Notes: generated by a model not told the origin, from the letters alone. A DNA stretch of 64,000 nt from Legionella cincinnatiensis (GCF_900452415.1 NZ_UGNX01000001.1:682001-746000), one strand, 5' to 3'; counted from the first letter of the stretch, positions 1 to 8,377 are shown. Numbers and translations are program-made.

Positions 1-246
1 CCCGCAAAGCCTTGTCCGCAGATGTTGGAAGAAATTATAGAGGAAACAGGTGTTACTCCGAATACAACGTTGATGATAGGTGATTCACCTACAGATATGG
101 AAATGGCACGAAATCTTAAAGTAGCGGCTGTAGGAGTAGATATTTACCATCAGCAAGAAGCCGTACTTAAGGCAGCAGGAGCTTTAGTAGTATTCGATGA
201 TTATAAACAGGTAGCTGAATTTTTAAATTTAGCGAGAGATAATTGA
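1..246 (+). CDS. HAD-superfamily hydrolase, C-terminal part (phosphoglycolate phosphatase-like)
   Basis: The reading frame is open from the first base, so the N-terminus lies outside the window. The visible part has the late HAD motifs: a Lys in the KPCPQML segment (motif III) and GDSPTDMEMARN (motif IV, the acidic Mg-binding pair). This fits a HAD-IA phosphatase of the Gph/PpaX type that hydrolyses small phosphomonoesters in the cytoplasm. The substrate cannot be told without the cap domain. It stops 84 bases before the pgsA start. Confidence 0.8.
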   Translation, partial: PAKPCPQMLEEIIEETGVTPNTTLMIGDSPTDMEMARNLKVAAVGVDIYHQQEAVLKAAGALVVFDDYKQVAEFLNLARDN

Positions 247-330
247 GTCATAGTACCTGTTATTATTTGGGGGCTGCTCATTGGATGGGGTGTGCTCTAT
301 TTAGTCATATGTAAAAGGGAGTATCAAGCG

Positions 331-894
331 TTGAGTACATTAACCAGTTTGCCTAATTTATTAACTTTGCTGCGCATTGTTCTGATCCCAGTGTTAGTGA
401 TTGTTTTTTATTTGCCATTTAAATTTGCCTACGCTTTGACTGCAAGTATTTTTGCTTTAGCAAGTTTTACTGATTGGTTGGATGGTTATTTAGCAAGGAA
501 GCTGCAAATGATGTCTCCTTTTGGTGCTTTTCTGGATCCTGTTGCAGATAAATTATTAGTTTCTACCAGTTTGTTGCTATTAGTCGGCGCTAACAGTATC
601 CATTACATTACGATTCCGGCAATTGTTATTGTTGGGCGTGAAATTGTGATTTCAGCATTGCGCGAGTGGATGGCTGAGATAGGTAGAAGAGCAAGTGTTA
701 CTGTAGGCTACGTAGGTAAAATAAAAACTTTTTTACAGATGGTCGCTTTATTTTTATTATTAGCGTTTAATTCATTGGATTCTTGGGGCGGCATTTTCGG
801 TTTTGTGTTGCTTTATGTGGCTGCAATTTTAACTATTTGGTCTATGATTATTTACTTAGCAATTGCTTGGCCAGAATTAACGAAAAAAAATTAA
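331..894 (+). CDS. pgsA: CDP-diacylglycerol--glycerol-3-phosphate 3-phosphatidyltransferase
   Basis: Inner-membrane enzyme that makes phosphatidylglycerol phosphate from CDP-diacylglycerol and glycerol 3-phosphate, the committed step to PG and cardiolipin. The CDP-alcohol phosphotransferase signature is intact: DGYLAR, then eight residues, then GAFLDPVADK (D-G-x2-A-R-x8-G-x3-D-x3-D). Several hydrophobic helices follow. I chose the TTG at 331 because AGGGAG lies nine bases upstream and it gives 187 residues starting LSTLTSLPNLLTLLRI, close to the usual length of about 182. A longer frame begins with GTG at 292 but has no ribosome binding site. Confidence 0.92.
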   Translation: MSTLTSLPNLLTLLRIVLIPVLVIVFYLPFKFAYALTASIFALASFTDWLDGYLARKLQMMSPFGAFLDPVADKLLVSTSLLLLVGANSIHYITIPAIVIVGREIVISALREWMAEIGRRASVTVGYVGKIKTFLQMVALFLLLAFNSLDSWGGIFGFVLLYVAAILTIWSMIIYLAIAWPELTKKN

Positions 895-902
895 TTTTAT
901 TA

Positions 903-930
903 TTGACAGATAATTAATTTTAGGTAGAAT
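903..930 (+). promoter_or_regulatory. Sigma-70 promoter of the tRNA cluster
   Basis: TTGACA at 903-908 and TAGAAT at 925-930 are separated by 16 bases. The -10 box ends 16 bases before the first base of tRNA-Gly, so transcription would start just ahead of the tRNA. The -35 box is a perfect consensus, as expected for a stable RNA promoter. Confidence 0.75.
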
Positions 931-946
931 CACACCCCGTAGAGAC

Positions 947-1022
<76 letters not shown>

Positions 1023-1026
1023 AATT

Positions 1027-1052
1027 AAGCGACGACCATGTCGCTTTTTTTT
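1027..1052 (+). terminator. Hairpin with T-run between tRNA-Gly and tRNA-Cys
   Basis: The inverted repeat AAGCGAC / GTCGCTT (1027-1033 and 1040-1046) is followed directly by further T residues. It has the form of an intrinsic terminator. As no clear new promoter is seen before tRNA-Cys, it may instead attenuate the cluster or act as a processing stem. Confidence 0.6.
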
Positions 1053-1084
1053 TAGAGTGTGTCGGTTTAGAAGTATCAAAATGA

Positions 1085-1158
1085 GGCTGTGTGGCAGAGT
1101 GGTCATGCAGCGGCCTGCAAAGCCGTGTACGCCGGTTCGATTCCGGCCTCAGCCTCCA
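1085..1158 (+). tRNA. tRNA-Cys (GCA), with an acceptor-stem U-U mismatch
   Basis: A 74-base tRNA with anticodon GCA in loop CTGCAAA, T arm GCCGG-TTCGATT-CCGGC, discriminator U and encoded CCA. The acceptor strands are GGCTGTG (1085-1091) and CTCAGCC (1148-1154). They pair except at position 6-67, where T1090 faces T1149. An A at 1090 would restore a perfect stem. U73 and the GCA anticodon, the main CysRS identity elements, are intact. Confidence 0.95.
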
Positions 1159-1167
1159 AAAATGATT

Positions 1168-1254
1168 GCCCAGGTGGCGAAACAGGTAGACGCAAGGGAC
1201 TTAAAATCCCTCGGTGGTAACACCATGCCGGTTCGATTCCGGCCCTGGGCACCA
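1168..1254 (+). tRNA. tRNA-Leu (TAA)
   Basis: An 87-base class II tRNA with a long variable arm. The acceptor GCCCAGG pairs with CCTGGGC, the anticodon is TAA, and CCA is encoded. Its last 25 bases recur, slightly altered, at 9023-9048 and 9116-9140, which marks it as the integration target of the island that follows. The gene was kept intact at the left junction. Confidence 0.97.
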
Positions 1255-1256
1255 AT
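1230..1256 (+). repeat. Left attachment-site repeat (attL-like) in the tRNA-Leu 3' end
   Basis: GGTTCGATTCCGGCCCTGG at 1230-1248 is identical to 9023-9041. It continues as GCACCAAT with one extra G relative to the downstream copy. The repeat covers the T arm and 3' acceptor strand, the usual crossover segment for tyrosine recombinases. Confidence 0.8.
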
Positions 1257-1398
1257 TACACATTTTGTAATGGTTCGCAAGAGTTCAAATTAGTACGTAA
1301 CTGATTGATTTATAATAAAATAACGTAGACTTTCCTCTCTCAAATCGTTCTCAACTATTCGTAATTTTTCGGGTCTTCCCCAAATCCGGGAGCACTAA

Positions 1399-1674
1399 TC
1401 AAGAACACAAAACTTTAACCCTTAATCTGTAATTTTCAAAATTTCTAAACCCATAAGCACGTCGTTGAATCAGTTTCATCTTCCGATGGAACCCTTCTGT
1501 AATGCCGTTGTTTTTAGTAAATCGCCACATTCTAACCACTTCTTCTCGCCATTGATATAATGTTTTACCTAGAGTCTTTAGTGATTCAAAAGGACTTTCT
1601 TTCAGACTGGCAACCAGTTTAAGAAAAAGAGGTATTACATCATGATGATTCTCTTGGTTCTCTATGTTCCCCAA
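1399..1674 (-). pseudogene. ISL3-family transposase, C-terminal remnant
   Basis: The 91 residues match the extreme C-terminus of ISL3-type (IS204/IS1001/IS1165) DDE transposases. NNGITEGFHRKMKLIQRRAY and the following GFRNFENYRLRV are the family's terminal signature, and the catalytic Glu precedes GFHRKMK. A full transposase has about 400 residues, so the first three quarters are missing and nothing of them is visible upstream. It is most likely a dead insertion sequence just inside the left end of the island. Confidence 0.8.
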
Positions 1675-1838
1675 GACAAGCTAATACTAACATTGAGCAG
1701 GGATCCAGAATAATTGAATCCATTTGTGATTGTGGTTATTGTCCACCATTTTGTACTTGTGACCATTATAAATTATCTGGTTAATTTAGCGTTATTTCCT
1801 GTAAAATTCAGGAAATATGCAGGAAATTATGGTGGAAT

Positions 1839-2285
1839 ATGGCAAAATTTAAACCAGGTGAATCAGGTAACCCAAGGGGTAAAAAAGCAGGGATATTAAA
1901 CAAACGAACCGAGTTGATAAAGGCGTTTGAAACCCATGCTGGAGCACTAATTAACAAAACGATAGATCTTGCCTTGTCAGGAGATACGATTGCGTTAAGG
2001 CTTTGTATTGAGCGGTTGGTGCCTAAGGCAGTAAATAAGGCTGCTACGGTTTTTATACCTGATCTATCAATGACTGAAACAACAAAAATTATACCAGAAC
2101 TATTAAAATCTCTTTCTGGCCAGGAAATTAGTGTGTCTGATATGAAAAACCTTATGGACATTTTTATTGCTCATGATGATGAGGTTGCTGCTAAAAACAA
2201 AAAGCATGAAAAGCTGGAGATTACGACTAAAAATCCAATTGAAGCGGCAAAAATATATCAACAAATCATGATGAGAAAGATCTAA
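1839..2285 (+). CDS. DUF5681 domain protein
   Basis: A basic 148-residue protein. Its N-terminus, FKPGESGNPRGKKAG, is the hallmark of DUF5681, a short family common on phages, plasmids and integrated elements; its function is unknown. The rest is helical and charged with no enzymatic motif. The ATG at 1839 follows a weak purine stretch (GGTGGAATATGG). It lies between the transposase remnant and the helicase, and its family supports the mobile origin of the region. Confidence 0.7.
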   Translation: MAKFKPGESGNPRGKKAGILNKRTELIKAFETHAGALINKTIDLALSGDTIALRLCIERLVPKAVNKAATVFIPDLSMTETTKIIPELLKSLSGQEISVSDMKNLMDIFIAHDDEVAAKNKKHEKLEITTKNPIEAAKIYQQIMMRKI

Positions 2286-2470
2286 TTTATTTTTGCCATT
2301 ATTTTGAGATTATTAGTGATTAATTCGCTCATTGTGTAAACCAAAGTTATTCGCCTAATTGCTACACTTGATTAATAAAAAATAAACAATAAAATGTCGC
2401 TAAAGAAGTCTTGGAACGCTCATCCACGATGAAGTTTATTAAATAAATCTTCAATGTAGGTAAATAATTA

Positions 2471-5400
2471 ATGAATCCGTCAAATATGATTAAATCACCA
2501 TCTACTGTAAGGCAAAAAGGTTTCAACTTTAAGTTGGAGAATAATATTCAAGATAACCCTGAGCCTATAGATGGATTTTTTCCTATGAGGGAATGGCAAA
2601 AAGAAGCTTTTGATAAGTTTAAAGATGCTCCTTTAATGATATTAAATGCACCAATGGGAAGTGGGAAATCTTGGATGATGTGTTTTTTATCAGCGTTTAA
2701 ACTAAAGCATGATCCAAAGCTTCGTTGTGTCATTACTGTGCCTCAGACTATTATTGCTTCAGGCTTCATTAAGGAAAAACTTATGATGCCAGATGGCGAA
2801 AAGATTTTTTGGCTCGCTGGTCATGATTTATGTTCTAATAAACAAAATGAAGGAACCATAAGATATGTTATTAAATGGTTGGGTAGTAATGGGAATTTGC
2901 TCTCCGATCGAATTCTTGTTTGCACTCATGCTACGATAGCCCTTGTTTATAAGAAATTGTATGAAGAAAGGCAATTAGATTTATTATCAAATTTATTGTT
3001 ATGGGTAGATGAAGCCCATCACGTCACAAGCTCGTCGTCGCAAGATGAGCAACTAAGCCCAATTAATACCAGCAATGCTCTTGGTAAGTTAGTATCGTAT
3101 TTATTCCATTCAAGTTCATCAAATAACCAAATAGGACTTGCAACAGCCACTTATTTTAGAGGAGATCAGCGTAATTTGATTCCTAATGAAATGGAGAAGG
3201 AATTTAAAAGATATAATCTTCCGTATGATAGATATTTAGAAACGATGACTCATCTTAGATCTTTCAATTTTGATTTTATTATTTGTGGTCAGGATTATAC
3301 CAACGCTATAGAGGGCTTAGTAAAAGAGCGAAAAAAAGACATTGTATATATTCCAAGACCTAATTCTCTTTGTTCTACTGGAAATAAGCATCAAGAAGTT
3401 AAAAATATTATAAGTCAATATCAAGGAATGTACGGTGAACAAGAAAATCAAGAAAATAAAATATTAATAACCCTTACGAAAGGCGATGAGTCATTCAAAA
3501 TTCTTGATCTAGTAGATGAGTGCAATAGAGAGCAGAAAAAGAGCTATTTATGTGGCAAGACGATTAAAGAACATAGGCACGATGTGGATGTGATCATCAC
3601 TTTGGGAATGTTTAAAGAAGGTGCTAATTGGGTTTGGGCTGAACGAAGTATTATAATTGGGACAAGATCTTCTCTTGTAGATACCATTCAAATGATTGGA
3701 AGACTTTTTCGTGATGCTGAAAATAAAAACCATGTAGAAGTTGTGCATCTATTGCCATTTTCACTAGAGCAAAAAGATGAAATAGTTTTCAGAGAAAATT
3801 TAAATAACTATTTGAAAGCCATTTATGCTTCATTAATCTTAGAAAATATTTTTAATCCTGTAACGATTCAAATTCCAAAAAGTGTTGAATCAGAAAAAAA
3901 TTCAAGCATTCCAGAGCATAAACCAGTAACCAACTGGTTAAGTAAATTAGTTCCAGATGAAATTCAGCAAAGTTTATTATTTGAAGATATTATAAACCAT
4001 TGGATAGATATTCCAGTTGGGGCACCTAAGGAGGAGTTTTTAAAGAGTGCAGAACCTATCTTAGATAAATACGACATAAAAGAGCATAGAAATGAGTTAC
4101 TGACGCAAATTTTAGGACAGCTTACTCGTCGTACATTATATATGTCAGGATTATCAGTAGATGAGATTAATTTTGATATTTTACAAGATACGCATGCTTT
4201 AGGGTTTTTGCTAAGATATACAAGTGGATCAAGTGATATTAATACATTCCAAAAATTGCGTGAAGCAATTCAAAGGGGGCGCCCACCCTTAACAATGGAA
4301 ATAATTGAGACATGGATTGAGCAATTTTTTAATAAATATCAAAAATATCCTTTACGAAATGATAGCCTTATTGAATTTGCTGAGGGTAACTATTATGGCG
4401 ATACATGGAGTAGAATTGATACTGCTTTAAGAGAGGGTCTTCGTGGGCTTCCTGTTGGTTCAAGTTTAGCGAAATTAATGGATACAAAATTTGGGGTACG
4501 TAACTCACTGGATTTGCCTCAGTTAGATACTGAAGAAATTAAGGCTTGTATGCTTTCATACTTCAATAATACAGGAAAGTGGCCTGATGAAAAATCAGGC
4601 GTGATACCTGAGTTACCATATGACACGTGGAGTTCAATTGGCTCTGCATTACATAAAGGTACACGCAATCTTCCTAAAATTAGCTTAGCTGAATTGCGAA
4701 ACCAGCTTATAGGGCGAAGTTGTAAGTTAAATCTTGAAACCATTAGAAAATGTATAAATACATATCATGAGCGAGAAGGAAAATGGCCTAATAGAAATTC
4801 TGGCGCAATACCTGAGTTGCCTGGTGATGATTGGAGCATAATTAATTCAGCTTTGAAATCTGGATCCCGAGGACTTCTAGGCGGCTCTAGTCTGGCTTTA
4901 ATGCTTAGTGCTGATTTTGGAGTACGTAACGAAAAAAATTTACCAGACTTGGATATTGAGACAATAAAAAAATGTATGCTAGCACATTGCCAGCGTACAA
5001 ATACTTGGCCCAATGAAAGGTCTGGAGAAATTCTTGAGCTACCTGGAGAGACTTGGAATAGAGTTGGTTCAGCTTTGTATAGAGGAAAGCGCGGTCTTCC
5101 TAAATCGAGTCTTGCAACTCTAAAAGAAAGTTTTGGTGAAAAAAATCATTATAATTCACCTAAACTAACCATTGAAGAAATAATAAGTTGGATACAAGCA
5201 TATCATAACGAGACGGGTAATTGGCCAACTGATAAATCTGGAGTAATTGCCTATGCACCTTATAAAATAACTTGGTGCGCAGTTAATATAGCATTAAAAG
5301 ATGGGTTACGAGGACTGGCAGGAGGCTCTACATTGCCTAAATTACTTAATGAAATATTTGGTGTGCGTAACCCTAAAGATCTGCCAGATTTAAATCTTAA

Positions 5401-5590
5401 AACAATCAGAAAATGTATAAACGCGCACCATGATCGAGAGGGAAAATGCCCTAATAGAGATTCTGGCACAATACCGGAGCTTCCTGGAGAGACCTGGTCT
5501 GCCGTAATTACTGCTCTAACTAAAGGCAGCCGCGGACTTGAAAAAGGATGGAATATAACAAAACTGCGCAAAGAATTGGTTAATGAGTAA
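2471..5590 (+). CDS. DEAH-type superfamily 2 helicase with six C-terminal repeats (putative defence protein)
   Basis: 1039 residues. The N-terminal half is a superfamily 2 helicase or translocase. Walker A NAPMGSGKS is near residue 58, the DEAH box in LLLWVDEAHHV near 180, a motif III-like ATATYFRGD near 222, and the motif VI-like QMIGRLFRDAE near 408. From about residue 607 to the end are six units of 60-75 residues. Their consensus is roughly TGkWPn-sG-IpELPg-tW--i--AL--G-RgL-ggSSL--l---FGvRN--DLP-Ld-etIkkC. No nuclease motif is evident. I recall similar GETW / RGLPGGSSL / GVRN repeats in proteins of planctomycetes, where their role is unknown. ATP-driven nucleic acid remodelling in phage defence is inferred from the neighbours. 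Confidence 0.75.
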   Translation: MNPSNMIKSPSTVRQKGFNFKLENNIQDNPEPIDGFFPMREWQKEAFDKFKDAPLMILNAPMGSGKSWMMCFLSAFKLKHDPKLRCVITVPQTIIASGFIKEKLMMPDGEKIFWLAGHDLCSNKQNEGTIRYVIKWLGSNGNLLSDRILVCTHATIALVYKKLYEERQLDLLSNLLLWVDEAHHVTSSSSQDEQLSPINTSNALGKLVSYLFHSSSSNNQIGLATATYFRGDQRNLIPNEMEKEFKRYNLPYDRYLETMTHLRSFNFDFIICGQDYTNAIEGLVKERKKDIVYIPRPNSLCSTGNKHQEVKNIISQYQGMYGEQENQENKILITLTKGDESFKILDLVDECNREQKKSYLCGKTIKEHRHDVDVIITLGMFKEGANWVWAERSIIIGTRSSLVDTIQMIGRLFRDAENKNHVEVVHLLPFSLEQKDEIVFRENLNNYLKAIYASLILENIFNPVTIQIPKSVESEKNSSIPEHKPVTNWLSKLVPDEIQQSLLFEDIINHWIDIPVGAPKEEFLKSAEPILDKYDIKEHRNELLTQILGQLTRRTLYMSGLSVDEINFDILQDTHALGFLLRYTSGSSDINTFQKLREAIQRGRPPLTMEIIETWIEQFFNKYQKYPLRNDSLIEFAEGNYYGDTWSRIDTALREGLRGLPVGSSLAKLMDTKFGVRNSLDLPQLDTEEIKACMLSYFNNTGKWPDEKSGVIPELPYDTWSSIGSALHKGTRNLPKISLAELRNQLIGRSCKLNLETIRKCINTYHEREGKWPNRNSGAIPELPGDDWSIINSALKSGSRGLLGGSSLALMLSADFGVRNEKNLPDLDIETIKKCMLAHCQRTNTWPNERSGEILELPGETWNRVGSALYRGKRGLPKSSLATLKESFGEKNHYNSPKLTIEEIISWIQAYHNETGNWPTDKSGVIAYAPYKITWCAVNIALKDGLRGLAGGSTLPKLLNEIFGVRNPKDLPDLNLKTIRKCINAHHDREGKCPNRDSGTIPELPGETWSAVITALTKGSRGLEKGWNITKLRKELVNE
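4290..5587 (+). repeat. Six degenerate repeats encoding the helicase C-terminus
   Basis: Each unit of roughly 180-220 bases encodes a segment centred on an invariant Trp (GDTW, YDTW, GDDW, GETW, KITW, GETW) and followed by AL-x-G-x-RxL. The third to sixth units keep the SG-x-I/V and PELPG elements most clearly. DNA identity between units is low, so the repeats are old and held at protein level. Confidence 0.75.
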
Positions 5591-5744
5591 TCAATAAGTT
5601 AGTATAACCTCCTTTTCCTCTAAGGTCATTGTAGTAGTTGAAAACATATTATGGTAGTAAGCAAGTCTTTTGATGAGAAGGTTATATCGCTTGTAACCAG
5701 TATCAACCTAAGAAAAAATATAACGACTATGAGGATGGTTAAGA

Positions 5745-6473
5745 GTGAATGACAAAAAGAAAGAAGATAAGGCTATTCTTAGCGATCATAAGAAAATAGG
5801 AAAAAAATTAATCCCCCCATTCCTGCAGATGCCAAATGTAGAACAGATTTCATTCGCTGAAACAGTTCTTCCTAGCCTCATCTGGCTTTCAGCTATATTT
5901 ATTCGTCATCCTGATAACGAGGCAGTGAGAAAATCACTGGATTTTCTTAAAAAATGTACGGATATTCTAAAAGAGCCGAATGCCTTGGTATTTATGAATA
6001 ATTTTGAGCAATTAAATAATGAGCAAAAACTTAAAATTATGACAGAATTAGATGAGGATTTGGTTTGTTTTTTACGTGAGAACTTAATACATCAACATGT
6101 TTTATTAACGCAGTATCCACTGTCTTTTTTATTTAATAATTACACAGGAAACTGTGATAAAAATAAAGCTATTCTCATGTTAAGAGAAGACGTTGCTGCC
6201 TTGCTTAACCGACGCTCTCTTATTGCAACAAAAGTTCAGACCACGGCTTTTGTATCTATGTGCACTAGTGGAAAATTAAAATTAAGCTCAAGCATCAATA
6301 TGCCAGATCTTAACTCCATTTTTATTGATCCAGACTCTGATGACAGTAAAAAAGTTGCTTCAATGATGAGAGCTAGTATGAATATTAATGCTGGGTTTAA
6401 GGATGAGGCAGGCGATAACAGTTGGGCTGAACATTTTTGGCACGAAGCTTTTTTACTTGAGGAATGCACCTAA
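5745..6473 (+). CDS. Uncharacterised island protein, first gene of a coupled pair
   Basis: 242 residues starting at GTG 5745, with GAGG ten bases upstream. The N-terminus is very basic and is followed by KKLIPPFLQMPNVEQISF and ETVLPSLIWLSAIFI, a hydrophobic but probably not membrane-spanning stretch. I recall this 'PPF-x-Q-x-PN ... LPE/S-LIW' opening in unannotated bacterial proteins encoded next to DUF5677-like genes, but cannot attach a named family. Its stop codon overlaps the next start as TAATG, so the two are translationally coupled. No catalytic motif is seen. Confidence 0.65.
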   Translation: MNDKKKEDKAILSDHKKIGKKLIPPFLQMPNVEQISFAETVLPSLIWLSAIFIRHPDNEAVRKSLDFLKKCTDILKEPNALVFMNNFEQLNNEQKLKIMTELDEDLVCFLRENLIHQHVLLTQYPLSFLFNNYTGNCDKNKAILMLREDVAALLNRRSLIATKVQTTAFVSMCTSGKLKLSSSINMPDLNSIFIDPDSDDSKKVASMMRASMNINAGFKDEAGDNSWAEHFWHEAFLLEECT

Positions 6474-7273
6474 TGGAAAATGAAAACGTTGTTGTTAAGT
6501 TTTTAAAAGCATATGAATCTTATTTATCCTCTAGTTTCAAGGAGCTTTGGAGTAGGGTCAAGATCGAATACAACAAATTAGATGCTTATTCAGTTATTGG
6601 TGGATTATTATCTAGGCAAGTTACTTTATCTTTGGAAATGGCACGCTCGCCAAACACTTTAAATGGGCATTCTGCCCCATTATTTTTGAGAGCAATGACT
6701 GATTTACATATTACTCTTTCTTGGATGATGATGGATTTAGAGGAGCGTACCAAATTATATATTTTACATGGACTTGGTGATACTAAACTTTTAATTGAAC
6801 ATTACAAAAATCAAATTGATAATAATCCTGACGATACAAATGAACATATTGAAAAACTTATAGAGGTCAAAAGTGCATGGATAAACTCTCAAAGAAATGA
6901 TTTTTTTGTTGAAGTTAATCTGGGGCATTGGGCACAGTTAGATACTCGCAAAATGTCTCAGGAGTCTGATTGCGAAGATCTTTATAAATTTGCGTATAAG
7001 ACATTTAGTCAATCTGCACATAATATGTGGTCTCATGTTTCCGTATATAATTGTAAACCATGCGCTAGTTCACTCCATAAGCACCACCTAATCCCTGAAT
7101 TATTTGAAGCTCCATTAGATTTGGATTATTTATATAGATCATGCAAGTATGTTGATAAGGCGTATAATTTATTTATTAATAATTTTAACTTAGAGCCAAA
7201 TTTTTTATTACCGTTGGATTGGTGGGATAAATTTTTTCAGGACAGAAATGATTTGGAAAAAGCCAATAAATAA
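6473..7273 (+). CDS. Uncharacterised alpha-helical protein (DUF5677-like), second gene of the pair
   Basis: 266 residues. The start is ATG 6473, overlapping the previous stop (TAATG) with GAGGA nine bases upstream. A frame start at 6464 is possible but has worse spacing. The protein is nearly all helical. SAPLFLRAMTDLHITLSWMM and EERTKLYILHGLGDTKLLIE resemble DUF5677-type proteins, which are found in accessory and defence regions. The family match is from memory and moderate. SHVSVYNCKPCASSLHKHH contains clustered His and Cys that might bind metal. Strict coupling with 5745-6473 implies a stoichiometric complex. Confidence 0.65.
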   Translation: MENENVVVKFLKAYESYLSSSFKELWSRVKIEYNKLDAYSVIGGLLSRQVTLSLEMARSPNTLNGHSAPLFLRAMTDLHITLSWMMMDLEERTKLYILHGLGDTKLLIEHYKNQIDNNPDDTNEHIEKLIEVKSAWINSQRNDFFVEVNLGHWAQLDTRKMSQESDCEDLYKFAYKTFSQSAHNMWSHVSVYNCKPCASSLHKHHLIPELFEAPLDLDYLYRSCKYVDKAYNLFINNFNLEPNFLLPLDWWDKFFQDRNDLEKANK

Positions 7274-7355
7274 CCCTAGGTTTCTCTAAGATGCTTTTTA
7301 AGCATTTGCATCAGATTGCAAAAAATACCAAAATAAGCGATAATCTAATTAAGAA

Positions 7356-7410
7356 AACCCACCAAGGCTATGCTCACAGAGTATCCTCAAACCGGTGGGT
7401 TACTTTTTTA
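7356..7410 (+). ncRNA. Structured RNA upstream of the Abi_2 gene (abiF RNA-like)
   Basis: AACCCACC (7356-7363) pairs perfectly with GGTGGGTT (7394-7401). Inside, GGCTAT can pair with GTATCC apart from one C-U mismatch, closing a loop GCTCACAGA, and an unpaired TCAAACC follows. A T-run (7404-7409) comes next and then the Abi_2 start at 7422. A compact hairpin ending in U residues directly before an AbiF-type gene matches the described 'abiF RNA motif', a conserved RNA found upstream of such genes. It may be a separate small RNA that inhibits or guides the HEPN protein. Confidence 0.65.
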
Positions 7411-7421
7411 AGTCTTAACAA

Positions 7422-8321
7422 ATGAAGTTTACTAAGCCTTTTCTGTCTTTTGAACAACAAGCCATGTTGTTATCCGAACGTGGTTTAATCATCGAAAATG
7501 ATACTGCCCATTATTTACAACATCTCAATTATTACCGATTGTCGGGGTATTGGATTCCGTTCCAGGAAGATAATAAAACCCATCGTTTTAAATCTAATGT
7601 ACGATTTTCAGATATTTTAAATCTCTATCTTTTTGATCGTGAGCTTCGACTGTTACTACTGGATGCAATAGAGAGAATTGAAATATCTATTAGGACTCAA
7701 TGGGCGCATTACTTTGCGGAGCTTAGCGGCTCTCATGCTCATTTAGAGCCTCACTTGAGCAAAAATGATGAGTGGCATGCGAAAAATATTGCTCAGTTAC
7801 AAAAAGAATTAGCACGTAGTGATGAATTATTTATAAAACACTATCAAAATACTTATACTTTCCCAGATGAGCCCCCTATATGGGTAGCCTGCGAGGTAAT
7901 GTCGTTTGGCCTTTTATCAAAATGGCTAAAATCAATGAAACCAGGGGAGCCTTGTAACAAAATAGCCAGAGCTTACGAGCTAGATTATGATGTTCTGGTT
8001 AGTTTTATCGAATACCTCGCTTACTTGCGTAACTTATGCGCTCACCACAGCAGAGTATGGAATAGAAAAACAACAAAAACCATCAAGATTCCACGCTCAA
8101 AGCCGCTTGAACTAATCAGTAGTTTTAATAATGAACCTTTATCAATAAGAAAACTCTATAATCCTTTGGTTCTAGTTATTCATTTACTGAAAATTATTTG
8201 TCCTGATAATCATTTTAAAAATCGATTGATAGCTCTGATGGAAAAACATGCTATTCCCTTAGGTGCAATGGGTTTTCCTAATGATTGGAGACGAAAAGCT
8301 GTTTGGGCTGATAAAGATTAA
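7422..8321 (+). CDS. Abi_2 family (AbiF/AbiD-type) HEPN abortive-infection protein
   Basis: 299 residues covering the whole Abi_2 domain. The opening KPFLSFEQQAMLLSERGLII is typical, as are YLQHLNYYRLSGYWIPFQ and DILNLYLFDRELRLLLLDAI-ERIEISIRTQ. The C-terminal half has LRNLCAHHSRVWNR, an R-x4-H HEPN ribonuclease motif. Family members cause abortive infection, and HEPN domains usually cut RNA. It starts at ATG 7422, close behind a structured RNA (7356-7410) that probably controls it. No protein antitoxin is adjacent. This is the most secure defence gene of the island. Confidence 0.9.
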   Translation: MKFTKPFLSFEQQAMLLSERGLIIENDTAHYLQHLNYYRLSGYWIPFQEDNKTHRFKSNVRFSDILNLYLFDRELRLLLLDAIERIEISIRTQWAHYFAELSGSHAHLEPHLSKNDEWHAKNIAQLQKELARSDELFIKHYQNTYTFPDEPPIWVACEVMSFGLLSKWLKSMKPGEPCNKIARAYELDYDVLVSFIEYLAYLRNLCAHHSRVWNRKTTKTIKIPRSKPLELISSFNNEPLSIRKLYNPLVLVIHLLKIICPDNHFKNRLIALMEKHAIPLGAMGFPNDWRRKAVWADKD

Positions 8322-8377
8322 GCCCTTAATAATTGCTGGAGGTGGGTCGTTAAAAACTTTGATGGCTATAAGTGTAT

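Noticed and set aside
1057..1293. 78-residue open frame across the tRNA cluster
   Set aside because: It lies over tRNA-Cys and tRNA-Leu and translates their sequence; no ribosome binding site.
1808..2161. Minus-strand open frame of 117 residues
   Set aside because: Antisense to the DUF5681 gene, which has a recognisable domain in its own frame.
5260..5571. Minus-strand open frame opposite the helicase repeats
   Set aside because: Similar shadows occur at 4519-4743 and 4765-5013 because the repeats recur; they are mirror images of coding repeats and have no features of their own.
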